Part shown: positions 27,246 through 36,305 of the stretch, one piece after another
Layout of the letters: every line of letters starts with the position of its first letter
Position numbering within the stretch: the stretch's first letter is position 1
NCBI RefSeq assembly: GCF_002150005.2
Contig: NZ_MSPP01000001.1
Location: 744,001 to 808,000, forward strand
Length of the DNA: 64,000 nt
Source: Marivivens niveibacter
Lineage (GTDB): Bacteria; Pseudomonadota; Alphaproteobacteria; Rhodobacterales; Rhodobacteraceae
Direction: 5' to 3'
Notes under the pieces: generated by a model
Seen by the model: the letters and a program-made list of their open reading frames with translations, nothing else
What the model was told of the DNA's origin: nothing
Database searches by the model: none
Position numbers and translations under genes: made by a program

Positions 27246-27628
27246 CGGGTCACCCATTCAAAGCGTTAATCGTAGATGATGCCACAACAGTGCGGATGTA
27301 CCACCGATCGCTGGTCGAAGAGGCAGGTTGGGCAACCGTCGAGGCCGAGAACGGTGTAGAAGCGATGGAAAAGGTTTTGGACCAACCGGTCGATCTGATG
27401 TTCGTCGATGTGAACATGCCGATCATGGATGGTTATGCGTTCATAAAAACGGCGCGCGCGTCGGAAAAGGTCGGTCAAATTCCGATCGTGATGATTTCGA
27501 CCGAAGCCCAAAAAATCGACCGCGACAAAGCGTTTGAGGCAGGGGCCAACCACTATCTAGTCAAACCTGCCAGCCCCCAAGACATCGCAAACCTGTTGAC
27601 GCTGTTGTCACCGGAGGATCCGTCATGA
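27242..27628 (+). CDS. CheY-like response regulator (first receiver)
   Basis: A 128-residue stand-alone receiver. The phosphorylation site is D56 in FVDVNMP, with the acidic pair D12/D13 in LIVDDA, the switch Thr in MISTEA near residue 86 and Lys in LVKPAS near 108. It has no output domain, so it acts by binding a partner or as a phosphate sink. It overlaps cheR and cheA by 4 bases each. Its divergence from the second receiver in the operon (124 aa) suggests that the two have different jobs. Confidence 0.94.
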   Translation: MTGHPFKALIVDDATTVRMYHRSLVEEAGWATVEAENGVEAMEKVLDQPVDLMFVDVNMPIMDGYAFIKTARASEKVGQIPIVMISTEAQKIDRDKAFEAGANHYLVKPASPQDIANLLTLLSPEDPS

Positions 27629-29835
27629 ACTCTTTATTAGATCAATTCGTATCGGAATGCCGTGACCTGATCGAAACATCATCGCGGGCGCTATTGGCAT
27701 TGGAAACCGATACTGAAAATCCCGCCCAGATCAACGAACTGTTCCGCGCCATTCACACGATCAAAGGTGCGTCAGGTTTGTTTGATTTCAAACCTTTAAC
27801 GTCCTGTGTTCACGCGGGCGAAGATTTGTTGGACGCCGTCCGCGCAGGGGATGTTGCGTTTAATTCAGGCATTGCTGACCTCTTGTTAGAAATGCTGGAT
27901 CGGCTGGTCGAATGGCTGGATAGTATCGAAGACAGCGAAACCTTGCCGTCCGATGCACAGGAGATAAGCGCAGCGCTCAGCACCCGTTTGCGTGACTATA
28001 TTTCGGACGGTGCGGGCGTAAATGATGCCGACGACACCTCTCAACAAACCGAGGTCGCCGCGCCGTGGCCAGACGACATACCTGTCCTAGAGGGTGCGGA
28101 AACAGGTCTGTCACTCATCACCTACACACCGGGTGAGACGACGTTCTTTGCTGGTGGCGATCCGCTCCGCACGGTTTTGGCTGCGCCGGGTTTGTTGTGG
28201 ATGCAGGTGGTGCAACCTGATGATTGGCCTGATGTGGATCAGCTTGATCCATTCATGTTGAAAATTGGGTTCCGATTGGTGTCTTCGGCCACCGTACCCG
28301 ATTTGGAAAAACATTTTTCCTACGACATTGATGACGTCAGCATAGAACGCATTGCAGCGACAGACGGTCCTAGTGCCATTGAACAATTGGCTGATGATAT
28401 CTTGCAATCTCAAGCCGCGTTGCTGGCGACACCGCAAACTGGCGTAGCTGCTGAAAATATCCAGAAAAGCGCAGCCGACGTTGTGGCCCGTGTGGGGCGA
28501 AACCTGAATGTGTCTGATGACGCTGTTGGCGATTTGGACGCCACTATAGCCGATGTGCGCGGTGAACCGGCAGGCAACGATCCTGCGCCCGTCGATAAAC
28601 CGCAGGTCGCCGAACCGGAAAAACAACCCGCAGCAGCGCCCGCAAAACAACGATCATCAGGGTATTTGCGCGTTGATAGTGACCGTATCGACGCCCTGAT
28701 GAATTTGGCTGGCGAATTGATCGTTGCCAAAAACGCGATGCCATTTTTGGCACGCAAAGCGGAAAACATCGAAGATGGTCGCGAATTGGTGCGCGAAATC
28801 AAAATGCAGCACAACACCATTAACCGCATCGCAGAAGAGCTTCAGGCGGCGATCATGCAGATCCGCATGGTGCCTGTTGGGTCTGTGTTGTCACGGTTTA
28901 ACCGCTTGGTCCGCGACATGTCCCGAAAACTGGGTAAAGACATCCGCTATGTTGTCGATGGCGAAGATACCGAAGCTGACAAAGCCATTGTTGATGAACT
29001 ATCCGATCCAATCGTTCACCTGATCCGCAATTCGATTGACCACGGGATCGAAGACCCGACCGAACGGGCGGAGGCGGATAAACCCAAACAGGGCACCATT
29101 CGGGTATCGGCGTTTAACAAAGATGACAGTGTCGTCATTGAAATCACCGATGATGGCAAAGGCATAGCCGTCGATAAGGTGGTGAAAAAGGCGTTAGAGC
29201 GTGGATTGATCGACGCTGAACGCGTCAATGCAATGTCTGCGAATGAAAAGCTTCAGCTGATTTTCCTACCAGGCCTATCCACCAAAGAAGAAGTGTCCGA
29301 CCTATCGGGCCGCGGTGTCGGAATGGACGTTGTTGCTAGCATGGTGCGCCGTTTGGGTGGGCAGATTTCCATTGATAGCGAACCGGGATTGGGTGCGCGT
29401 GTGACCTTGTCATTGCCACTGTCGATGGCGGTTCAACAGCTAATGATGGTTGAGGTCGGCGATGGTCTGTACGGCGTCCCAGTTGATAGCGTGGTCGAAA
29501 GCCAAAAGATCAGTCCGGTCAGTATTCGGCGTCACCGCGATGCCGAAATGGTATTGCTACGCGACCGTCTAATACCTTTGGTGCGGATGCGCGATTTGTT
29601 CCAATGCGATGCGCAAGACGACCCCGAAACGCTCAGCGTGATGGTGGTGGATGTGAATGGTCACGAATCCGGTTTGGTTGTCGACCGGTTCCATCCAGGT
29701 GTCGATGCCATCGTCAAACCGATGTCCGGCGTTTTAGCAAACTACGATTGTTATTCGGGCACCGCGTTGTTGGGCGACGGTTCAATCCTGTTGGCCCTAA
29801 ACCTAAGGGAGATTGTCGAATGCCAATATCACTAA
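27625..29835 (+). CDS. cheA: Chemotaxis histidine kinase CheA
   Basis: The 736-residue kinase has a P1 HPt domain with phosphorylatable H44 (AIHTIKGASG), a P3 dimerisation region (residues about 350-420, LMNLAGELIVAKNAM), a P4 ATPase with N box HLIRNSIDHGIE, G1 DDGKGI and G2 GRGVGMDVV, and a C-terminal P5 CheW-like domain ending LALNLREIVECQYH. Residues about 150-265, between P1 and P3, form a separate folded segment (GLSLITYTPGETTFFAGGDP, FRLVSSATVPDLEKHF) that does not look like the usual P2 domain; I cannot name it. The start sits 4 bases inside the receiver gene after GGAGGA. The 3' end overlaps the STAS-like gene by 16 bases. Confidence 0.96.
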   Translation: MNSLLDQFVSECRDLIETSSRALLALETDTENPAQINELFRAIHTIKGASGLFDFKPLTSCVHAGEDLLDAVRAGDVAFNSGIADLLLEMLDRLVEWLDSIEDSETLPSDAQEISAALSTRLRDYISDGAGVNDADDTSQQTEVAAPWPDDIPVLEGAETGLSLITYTPGETTFFAGGDPLRTVLAAPGLLWMQVVQPDDWPDVDQLDPFMLKIGFRLVSSATVPDLEKHFSYDIDDVSIERIAATDGPSAIEQLADDILQSQAALLATPQTGVAAENIQKSAADVVARVGRNLNVSDDAVGDLDATIADVRGEPAGNDPAPVDKPQVAEPEKQPAAAPAKQRSSGYLRVDSDRIDALMNLAGELIVAKNAMPFLARKAENIEDGRELVREIKMQHNTINRIAEELQAAIMQIRMVPVGSVLSRFNRLVRDMSRKLGKDIRYVVDGEDTEADKAIVDELSDPIVHLIRNSIDHGIEDPTERAEADKPKQGTIRVSAFNKDDSVVIEITDDGKGIAVDKVVKKALERGLIDAERVNAMSANEKLQLIFLPGLSTKEEVSDLSGRGVGMDVVASMVRRLGGQISIDSEPGLGARVTLSLPLSMAVQQLMMVEVGDGLYGVPVDSVVESQKISPVSIRRHRDAEMVLLRDRLIPLVRMRDLFQCDAQDDPETLSVMVVDVNGHESGLVVDRFHPGVDAIVKPMSGVLANYDCYSGTALLGDGSILLALNLREIVECQYH

Positions 29836-30065
29836 CAGACACAGAGGCGGTTCTGTCGGGTGACATCGACATCACCGATGTCGACGCATTGCACCCATGG
29901 CTGACAGAACATCGCGGCGGCACCGTCGATCTGACCGATTGCAAATCGGCGCACACAGCGGTCGTTCAGCTGCTGATCGCGGCCAAGGCAAACATCAAAA
30001 ATAACTCTGAAACCAATGACTGGCGTTCGATTTTGTCAAATTCGAACAGCTACTTGCTACAATAA
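29820..30065 (+). CDS. Small STAS-like protein of the chemosensory operon
   Basis: An 81-residue protein starting at ATG 29820 inside the cheA end, with AAGGGAG about 9 bases upstream. The pattern VDLTDCKSAHTAVVQLLIAA matches the strand-loop-helix core of STAS domains (anti-anti-sigma type). The usual D-S phosphosite reads H-T here, so regulation by Ser phosphorylation as in SpoIIAA is uncertain; the Thr could take that role. It is shorter than typical STAS domains (about 100 residues). Small STAS proteins are found in some chemosensory operons, and the 16-base overlap with cheA points to balanced production. Function is unproven; fold assignment is moderate. Confidence 0.7.
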   Translation: MPISLTDTEAVLSGDIDITDVDALHPWLTEHRGGTVDLTDCKSAHTAVVQLLIAAKANIKNNSETNDWRSILSNSNSYLLQ

Positions 30066-30077
30066 AGGACCATAAAA

Positions 30078-30452
30078 ATGGCACATATTTTGATCGTTGA
30101 TGATAGCCCGACCGTGTTGATGAGCATGGACAATCTGTTGCAGCGCTTTGGCCATACCACGACCCAAGCCGCCAGCGCAGAAGAGGCCGTCGATATCGTA
30201 TCCCAAGGCGGCGACGCACCTAAAATGGTGATCACCGATTTTCATATGGGCGGTGCCAACGGTGCAGAGCTGATCCAATCACTGCGCAAGCAACCGCCAT
30301 TGCGCTTTACCCCCATGCTGGTGCTGACCACGGATTCCCAAAAAGAACGCCGCGAAGAAGCCAAAGCCGCTGGCGCAACGGGGTGGCTGACCAAACCTGT
30401 CGATCATGAACAGCTTGAGGCTGTTTTGAACAAACTACTGCCAAACAGCTAA
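30078..30452 (+). CDS. CheY-like response regulator (second receiver)
   Basis: A 124-residue single-domain receiver. D54 in VITDFHMGG is the phosphorylation site, D8/D9 in LIVDDS the metal-binding pair, T84 in LTTDSQ the switch residue and K105 in TKPVDH the conserved lysine. The overall look (ILIVDDSPTVLMSMDNLLQ) is that of an output CheY. It begins 12 bases after the STAS-like gene with AAAGGA, and lies 11 bases before the CheZ-like gene, a natural substrate-phosphatase pairing if that call is right. Confidence 0.94.
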   Translation: MAHILIVDDSPTVLMSMDNLLQRFGHTTTQAASAEEAVDIVSQGGDAPKMVITDFHMGGANGAELIQSLRKQPPLRFTPMLVLTTDSQKERREEAKAAGATGWLTKPVDHEQLEAVLNKLLPNS

Positions 30453-30463
30453 AGGGGAAAACC

Positions 30464-31477
30464 ATGCTAGGGGAAATTGACGATACCAGTGCATCCTATG
30501 GTGAACATCTGCCGCGGCTGTTTGATCTGCTAAGCGGTTTGACCAAAAACATTGCCCACGAAACGAACGAAGCGTCGATCAGTTTCATGACCTATCTGCA
30601 CGAGGTTGAAACCGCGATTGCCGATGAGAAAGATAAAACCGACGCTGCGATTTCACACATCAGCGACCTAGAGGACGTCTCCGCCCAGCATAGCAAGGAT
30701 CAGATGAAGCTGACCCATGATATGATGGAGGTTAAAAAGGTCGGTGCGATGATCCGCGAAGAAATCAAATCCACCCGCGAGGTCATGGCATCCGTCGCCG
30801 ATGCCATTAACAACATGCGTGTGGGTTTCGGTAAACTGGACGATGTGACCGCAGCGATTTTGGATCTAGAGGTGAAGGTCAACGCCACGTCTGAAAAATA
30901 TCCCGATGCTTTGTCTGATTTCACGGATATTTCGATGGATGTCGCGCGTTTGGCGAATGCAACCAATGCGATTTCGCGCAAACTGCATCCCTATGTGACG
31001 GCGGCCACCCGCGAGGTCGCGCCCTACACCAGCGAAGAAGAACAGGAAAAACAGGCCTCGATTTTTGCGAATTTAGACAAGCAAAATGAAATCATGCGGA
31101 ATGTTCAGTCCACTGTGTCTGGCGTGACCTGGAATTTTGCTGAATTGGTCGAGTTGAACGAAGAACAGCAAGGCGAACGCAAGGCGATGTCGAAAAAGAT
31201 CGAAGGATCCATTCGGAACGCCATTTCCAGCGCGCAATTGGGTGATGTGATCCGCCAGCAGGCCGAAACCATTGACCTGATGCTCCAAGAGATGAGCACC
31301 TTTATCCGCGATCGGGATATTTCGTCTGATATTCGCAATGATGTGGATAATCTGATTGCGCAACTGTCGCAGAAATACGTGATGTATTCGCAGCGCCGTA
31401 TTCACACCCAAGAAGGCCATGAAGGCGAAGATAGCTGGTCTGACAATGACGGTGATCTGAAAATCGAATTGTTCTAA
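30464..31477 (+). CDS. Coiled-coil protein with CheZ-like D-x-x-x-Q motif
   Basis: A 337-residue soluble, almost wholly helical protein with no hydrophobic segment. Near its C-terminus, SSAQLGDVIRQQAETIDLML contains D261 and Q265 in the D-x-x-x-Q spacing that forms the catalytic pair of the CheY phosphatase CheZ (QDLTGQ in Escherichia coli). Similar Q-x-x-D-x-x-R-Q helices occur at the end of several receptor-like proteins, so phosphatase activity is a hypothesis. The N-terminal 250 residues form long helices with heptad patterning. AAGGGGA precedes the ATG. As the last gene of the operon, right after a CheY, it fits signal termination. Its stop lies one base from the convergent dnaE2 stop, leaving no room for a terminator. 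Confidence 0.7.
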   Translation: MLGEIDDTSASYGEHLPRLFDLLSGLTKNIAHETNEASISFMTYLHEVETAIADEKDKTDAAISHISDLEDVSAQHSKDQMKLTHDMMEVKKVGAMIREEIKSTREVMASVADAINNMRVGFGKLDDVTAAILDLEVKVNATSEKYPDALSDFTDISMDVARLANATNAISRKLHPYVTAATREVAPYTSEEEQEKQASIFANLDKQNEIMRNVQSTVSGVTWNFAELVELNEEQQGERKAMSKKIEGSIRNAISSAQLGDVIRQQAETIDLMLQEMSTFIRDRDISSDIRNDVDNLIAQLSQKYVMYSQRRIHTQEGHEGEDSWSDNDGDLKIELF

Positions 31478-31478
31478 G

Positions 31479-34400
31479 TCAGTGGAAATCACGACTTTTG
31501 GGGATGATTTGCGCGTTGCGCGGGTGGCGACCAGAGGGCGCGGGGATTGGGCGTTTAACCTCGTCACTGCGGGCAATGGGCGTGGCCATGGATTCAGGCG
31601 CGAGCCGTAGCAGGGCGTCCGATTTATCAATCAGGTTTTGCGCGACCACGTGGATAATGTCGCCTTCGCGTTGGATATAGCCATGCACCGCCAATAGCCG
31701 CGATTGCATGATCGTTTTGCGGCACTGTTCCATCACCTTTGGCCAAACGACGACATTGGCGACGCCTGTTTCATCCTCGATCGTGATGAAACATACACCT
31801 TTGGCCGATCCGGGGCGTTGGCGGATCAGGACCAGCCCAGCCAGTTTGATCCGCTGGTTCGGGCGGCTGTGCATCAGGTCGCCGCAGTGCGCGTACCCCT
31901 GTTTGCGCATCGACCCACGCAGAAACCCCATCGGATGCGCCTTGAGCGATAGTCGCAGCGTTTGGTAATCGGCGACCACCTGTTCGCACACGGGCATATC
32001 GGGTAGGGCGACGGGTAAATCGGCACCTTCGTCGCGGCTGTCCTGAAACAGGGGCAGGTCGGGCGCGTCGCGCAGGGATTTGGCATCCCACAGCGCCTGA
32101 CGGCGATCAATGAACAGCGACCGCATCGCGTCCCCTTCGGCCAGTTTGCGGATGTGTGCCGCCGATAGCCCCATTTCCTGCAGTGTTTTGATATCGCGAA
32201 TAGGCGCGTCGCGGCGGGCGATGAATTGATCTATGGCCCCGCGGTTTAGCCCCGATATCTGCCGAAACCCCAACCGAATGGCGAACCCGTTTTGGTGCGG
32301 TTCCAGCGTGCTGTCCCATTGGGAATAATTCACATCAGGCGGGCGCACGGTGACGCCGTGTTCGCGGGCGTCGCGCACCAATTGGGCGGGGGCATAAAAC
32401 CCCATGGGCTGCGAATTCAGCAGGGCCGCGCAGAACACCGCAGGGTAATGGCATTTGATCCAGCTGGACACATAGACCAGATGCGCGAAACTGGCGGCGT
32501 GGCTTTCGGGGAAGCCGTATTCGCCAAAGCCTTTGATCTGGTCAAAACAGCGGGCGGCAAATTCGGGGTCATAGCCGCGTTCGGCCATGCGCCCGACCAT
32601 TTTCTGTTCCAGTTTGCCGATGGTGCCACGGCTGCGGAATGTGGCCATGGCTTTGCGCAGCTCGTTCGCTTCGGCGGGGGAAAAATTCGCGGCCTCGATC
32701 GCGATTTTCATCGCCTGTTCCTGAAAGATCGGCACGCCATAGGTGCGGCCCAGAATGTCGCGCAATTCTTCGGGATTGTGGGGCGGCGCGGGGGATGGAT
32801 AGACAACCGGTTCTTCGCCTCCGCGGCGGCGCAGATAGGGGTGGACCATGTCGCCCTGAATGGGACCAGGGCGGACGATGGCGACCTGCACGACCAGATC
32901 GTAAAATTCGCGCGGGCGCAGACGCGGCAGCATGTTGATCTGGGCGCGGCTTTCGACCTGAAACACGCCGATACTGTCGCCTTTGCACAGCATGTCATAG
33001 ACGCGCGGGTCTTCGCGCGGGGTGGTGGCTAGGCTGAGTTTTCGCCCGTAGTGCGCTGATATCAAATCAAAAGATTTTCGAATGCAGGTCAGCATTCCCA
33101 GCGCAAGGATATCTACCTTAAGGATCCCCAGCGCATCAATGTCATCTTTGTCCCATTCGATAAAACTGCGGTCGGCCATAGCGCCGTTGCCGATGGGCAC
33201 GGTTTCGGTCAGGGGCCGTTCGGTCAGGATAAACCCGCCCACATGCTGGCCCAGATGGCGAGGCATTCCGATCATTTGCCGCGCGATAATCAGCGTTTTG
33301 CGCAGCAAAGGGTCGGTCAGATCTAGCCCAGCTTCGGCCACGCGGCTGTCGTCCACGTCGGTGCCCCAATGGCCCCAGACGGTTTTGGCGATGGCGCTGG
33401 TGATGTCCTCGGATAGGCCCATGACCTTGCCGACCTCGCGGATGGCTGATCGGGGGCGGTAATGGATCACCGTCGCGCATAGGCCCGCGCGGTCGCGGCC
33501 ATATTTTTGGTAGATGTGCTGGATCACCTCTTCGCGGCGTTCATGTTCGAAATCTACGTCGATATCGGGCGGTTCTTTGCGTTCTTCGGAGATGAACCGT
33601 TCAAACAGCAACTGGTGTTGGGCGGGGTCCACCGCGGTGATACCCAGCACATAACAGACCGCCGAATTCGCCGCCGATCCGCGCCCTTGGCACAGGATTT
33701 CGGGCTGCGATTCATAGCGGGCAAAGCGGATGATGTCGTGGATCGTCAAAAAATAGCGGGCGATATCCAGCTTTTCGATCATCGCCAGTTCTTTGCGCAG
33801 GACTTCGGCGGTTTTGTCGGGCACGCCGTCAGGGTATCGCCATTCTGCACCGGCCCACGTCAGGTCGGTCAGATGCTGTTGCGGGGATTTGCCTGCTGGC
33901 ACGACCTCTTGTGGGTATTCATAGGCCAGTTCGCGCAGGTCAAAACGGATGCTGTCCGCGACTTCGCGGGTGGCGCGGATCGCGTGGGGCCATTCGGCAA
34001 ACAGGCGTGCCATTTCATCGGGGGATTTCAGGTGCCGTTCGGCGTTTGGTTCCAGCAGAAACCCCGCATCAGCCAATTTCACCTTTTCGCGGATGCAAGT
34101 CATCACGTCCTGTAATGGGCGGCGATCGGGTGCGTGGTACAGCACATCATTGGTCGCCAGAATAGACAGGCGGTTACGCGTCGCCAGCGTATCCAGCCGA
34201 TTGATGCGGGCGCGGTCATCGGCGCGGTACATATAGCTGGCCGCCACATGGGTTAACTGCGGCAGAGCGCGCGACAGCTGCGCAAGGCGCGGCTCCCATT
34301 GTGATAGGTCGCTGGGCGGCACGGCGATCAGGCGCATTCCGTCCGCATGGGCAGCCAGATCGTCCAGAGTGATTTGGCAAATGCCTTTGTCCTGCCAATC

Positions 34401-34775
34401 GCCATCGGGCGTTTGCATTTTGCCTTTGGATAATAGGCGGGACAGACGGCCATAGGCATCGCGGTCCGTGGGGTAGGCCAGAAATTCATCGCCCGTGGTC
34501 AGCACAATTCGGCAGCCGATCAGCGTGCGAATATGCGCCTTTTCGCAGTCCATATACATCCGCACAACGCCCGCCAGCGTGTTCCAATCGGTGATCCCGA
34601 TGCGGTCGTATCCCATGTCCCACGCCGTCTGGGCAAAGTCGGCGGATTCAGACGCACCGCGCAGAAACGAAAAACACGACGCCAGCCCCAGTTCGACATA
34701 AAAACTGGGCGCGTTGGGGGTGAACCCATCGGTGGGGACCGTCTTTTTCGGGTGGCGCGGTTCGATATCGGGCAT
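31479..34775 (-). CDS. dnaE2: Error-prone DNA polymerase DnaE2
   Basis: A C-family polymerase used in damage-induced mutagenesis. The 1098-residue protein starts with a PHP domain (YVELGLASCFSFLRGAS, GITDWNTLAGVVRMY) and carries the palm motifs GRGSAANSAVCYVLGI and PDIDVDFEHERREEV, then the helix-hairpin-helix region and a C-terminal OB fold (RIKLAGLVLIRQRPGSAKGV). Length and motifs are typical of DnaE2 rather than DnaE1, and DnaE2 works with ImuA and ImuB encoded directly upstream, 9 bases away. It should share their LexA control. Confidence 0.97.
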   Translation of the reverse strand: MPDIEPRHPKKTVPTDGFTPNAPSFYVELGLASCFSFLRGASESADFAQTAWDMGYDRIGITDWNTLAGVVRMYMDCEKAHIRTLIGCRIVLTTGDEFLAYPTDRDAYGRLSRLLSKGKMQTPDGDWQDKGICQITLDDLAAHADGMRLIAVPPSDLSQWEPRLAQLSRALPQLTHVAASYMYRADDRARINRLDTLATRNRLSILATNDVLYHAPDRRPLQDVMTCIREKVKLADAGFLLEPNAERHLKSPDEMARLFAEWPHAIRATREVADSIRFDLRELAYEYPQEVVPAGKSPQQHLTDLTWAGAEWRYPDGVPDKTAEVLRKELAMIEKLDIARYFLTIHDIIRFARYESQPEILCQGRGSAANSAVCYVLGITAVDPAQHQLLFERFISEERKEPPDIDVDFEHERREEVIQHIYQKYGRDRAGLCATVIHYRPRSAIREVGKVMGLSEDITSAIAKTVWGHWGTDVDDSRVAEAGLDLTDPLLRKTLIIARQMIGMPRHLGQHVGGFILTERPLTETVPIGNGAMADRSFIEWDKDDIDALGILKVDILALGMLTCIRKSFDLISAHYGRKLSLATTPREDPRVYDMLCKGDSIGVFQVESRAQINMLPRLRPREFYDLVVQVAIVRPGPIQGDMVHPYLRRRGGEEPVVYPSPAPPHNPEELRDILGRTYGVPIFQEQAMKIAIEAANFSPAEANELRKAMATFRSRGTIGKLEQKMVGRMAERGYDPEFAARCFDQIKGFGEYGFPESHAASFAHLVYVSSWIKCHYPAVFCAALLNSQPMGFYAPAQLVRDAREHGVTVRPPDVNYSQWDSTLEPHQNGFAIRLGFRQISGLNRGAIDQFIARRDAPIRDIKTLQEMGLSAAHIRKLAEGDAMRSLFIDRRQALWDAKSLRDAPDLPLFQDSRDEGADLPVALPDMPVCEQVVADYQTLRLSLKAHPMGFLRGSMRKQGYAHCGDLMHSRPNQRIKLAGLVLIRQRPGSAKGVCFITIEDETGVANVVVWPKVMEQCRKTIMQSRLLAVHGYIQREGDIIHVVAQNLIDKSDALLRLAPESMATPIARSDEVKRPIPAPSGRHPRNAQIIPKSRDFH

Positions 34776-34784
34776 GAGGCGGGC

Positions 34785-36305
34785 CTATAGAAACAGGCCT
34801 TGCATGAACCACTGCGGTTCGCGCCCACGGTTGTCGCCCAGCACCCCGTCACGGTAAATCCAGAACCGCAGGCCGTGCTGTTCTTCGACTTTGTAATAAT
34901 CGCGCAGACGGGTGCCGGGGCGGTCGGCCCACCATTCAGGCGCGATCCGTTCGGGCCCGTCAAAGCGGCCGACCTTATGCACCTTTTTGCGCCAGACGAA
35001 TTGGGCGGGCGGGCCTTCGGGAACGGCGTAAAGGACGCGGATTTCTTCGGGGTGTTCTAGCAGGCGCTGGGGACGGCGCGGATTGCGCAGCGGGCGGCGG
35101 GGCGTGCCCGCCATTGCAGGCCGCCAGAGTTCGCCGCGTTCGGGGATATGACGGTCACGGCGGTCGGGGCGTTGAATGGCCTGCACGCCAAACCGCGCGA
35201 CCAGACGGTCGACGGTATGCGACAGTTCCGCGCCGCGATGGGTTTTGCCGTCCAGACGGTCCTGATTGTGGTCCATCCGTTCGACAAAGGGCGCGGCCAG
35301 CGTGATCAGGTCAAACCCATACCCAGGATCAATGCTATCCAGTTTGCCGTCAAACAGCCGCGTCAGGTGATCCGCATCGCGGCTGGGTTGGCTGGTGGCG
35401 GCGTGGGTCCATGATACCTCTCCGTCCGTGCGGAACACGGTCAGGGTCAGGCGGCGCGCGCCAAATCCCGCCTGTTCCAGATCGTCACAGAGGGCGCGGG
35501 TCAGGGCGGGGATATGTTCGGTCGGGTCTTGGACGGGTTCGGGCAGGCGGGCGTGCTGGATGAACCGCGGCGGGTCTTCGGGCGCGGTCAACGGTTCGGC
35601 CAGTTTGCCCAATATCTGATCCAGCCGCATCAGCGGGTTCGACACCAGCGGCGCACGGGCAAAACGGCGGGCCAACGGCACACGCGGCACGGCCCGCAGA
35701 TCGCCGATGGTTTTTAGCCCCAAACGGTTCAGCAGCAGGACAGTGTCGCCATCAATCCGCAGCGCCCGCACGGGCAAGGGCGCGATCATGGCGTCCAGAT
35801 CCCCGACGATGGGCCGCATGCCCCCAAACCGCGCCAGCGCCCATGCCGCGCCAATGGTCGGGGCCATCGCGGTAGAGGCAGTGATGCCTAGGCCCGCCAG
35901 ACGGTCCTCTATCTCTAACAACATGCCATCGGGGCCGCCGAACAGATGGGCGCAGCCCGTGGCGTTCAGCATGATCCCGTCGGCGCCGTCTATGGCCGTC
36001 CACGGGGCCCAGCGGCGCGACCACATCATCAGGCGTTCCAATGCGGCGCGGTCATGGTCGGGGTCGGCGTAATGTAGGTCCAGTTCGGGGCACAGCGCAC
36101 GCATATCCACGACCCGCGCACCAACGGTGATGCCTGCATTTTCGGCGGCAGGGTTCGTCGCGTGCACCATCGGCCCGCGCGGAGTATCCACGGCCAGCAC
36201 GCGGGGGCGATCTGCATCATAGGCATCGCCATGGCGGGTGGTTAGGATTTGCCAACGCTCCATCGCAAAGCGCGGCAGGTGAATGGCAACAAAGGCGCGG
36301 GTCAT
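34785..36305 (-). CDS. imuB: ImuB, inactive Y-family polymerase-like mutagenesis protein
   Basis: ImuB bridges the beta clamp, ImuA and DnaE2 during translesion synthesis. The 506-residue protein has the Y-family layout, but the N-terminal catalytic motif reads AIHLPRFAMERW where active polymerases have an Asp, in line with ImuB being non-catalytic. MLNATGCAHLFGG and the C-terminal LRDYYKVEEQHGLRFWIYRD and REPQWFMQGLFL are typical for the family. It overlaps imuA by 4 bases (36302-36305). Confidence 0.95.
   Translation of the reverse strand: MTRAFVAIHLPRFAMERWQILTTRHGDAYDADRPRVLAVDTPRGPMVHATNPAAENAGITVGARVVDMRALCPELDLHYADPDHDRAALERLMMWSRRWAPWTAIDGADGIMLNATGCAHLFGGPDGMLLEIEDRLAGLGITASTAMAPTIGAAWALARFGGMRPIVGDLDAMIAPLPVRALRIDGDTVLLLNRLGLKTIGDLRAVPRVPLARRFARAPLVSNPLMRLDQILGKLAEPLTAPEDPPRFIQHARLPEPVQDPTEHIPALTRALCDDLEQAGFGARRLTLTVFRTDGEVSWTHAATSQPSRDADHLTRLFDGKLDSIDPGYGFDLITLAAPFVERMDHNQDRLDGKTHRGAELSHTVDRLVARFGVQAIQRPDRRDRHIPERGELWRPAMAGTPRRPLRNPRRPQRLLEHPEEIRVLYAVPEGPPAQFVWRKKVHKVGRFDGPERIAPEWWADRPGTRLRDYYKVEEQHGLRFWIYRDGVLGDNRGREPQWFMQGLFL

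Noticed and set aside
32292-33032. 246-codon plus-strand open frame
   Set aside because: Antisense to dnaE2 with no recognisable motif or start signal.
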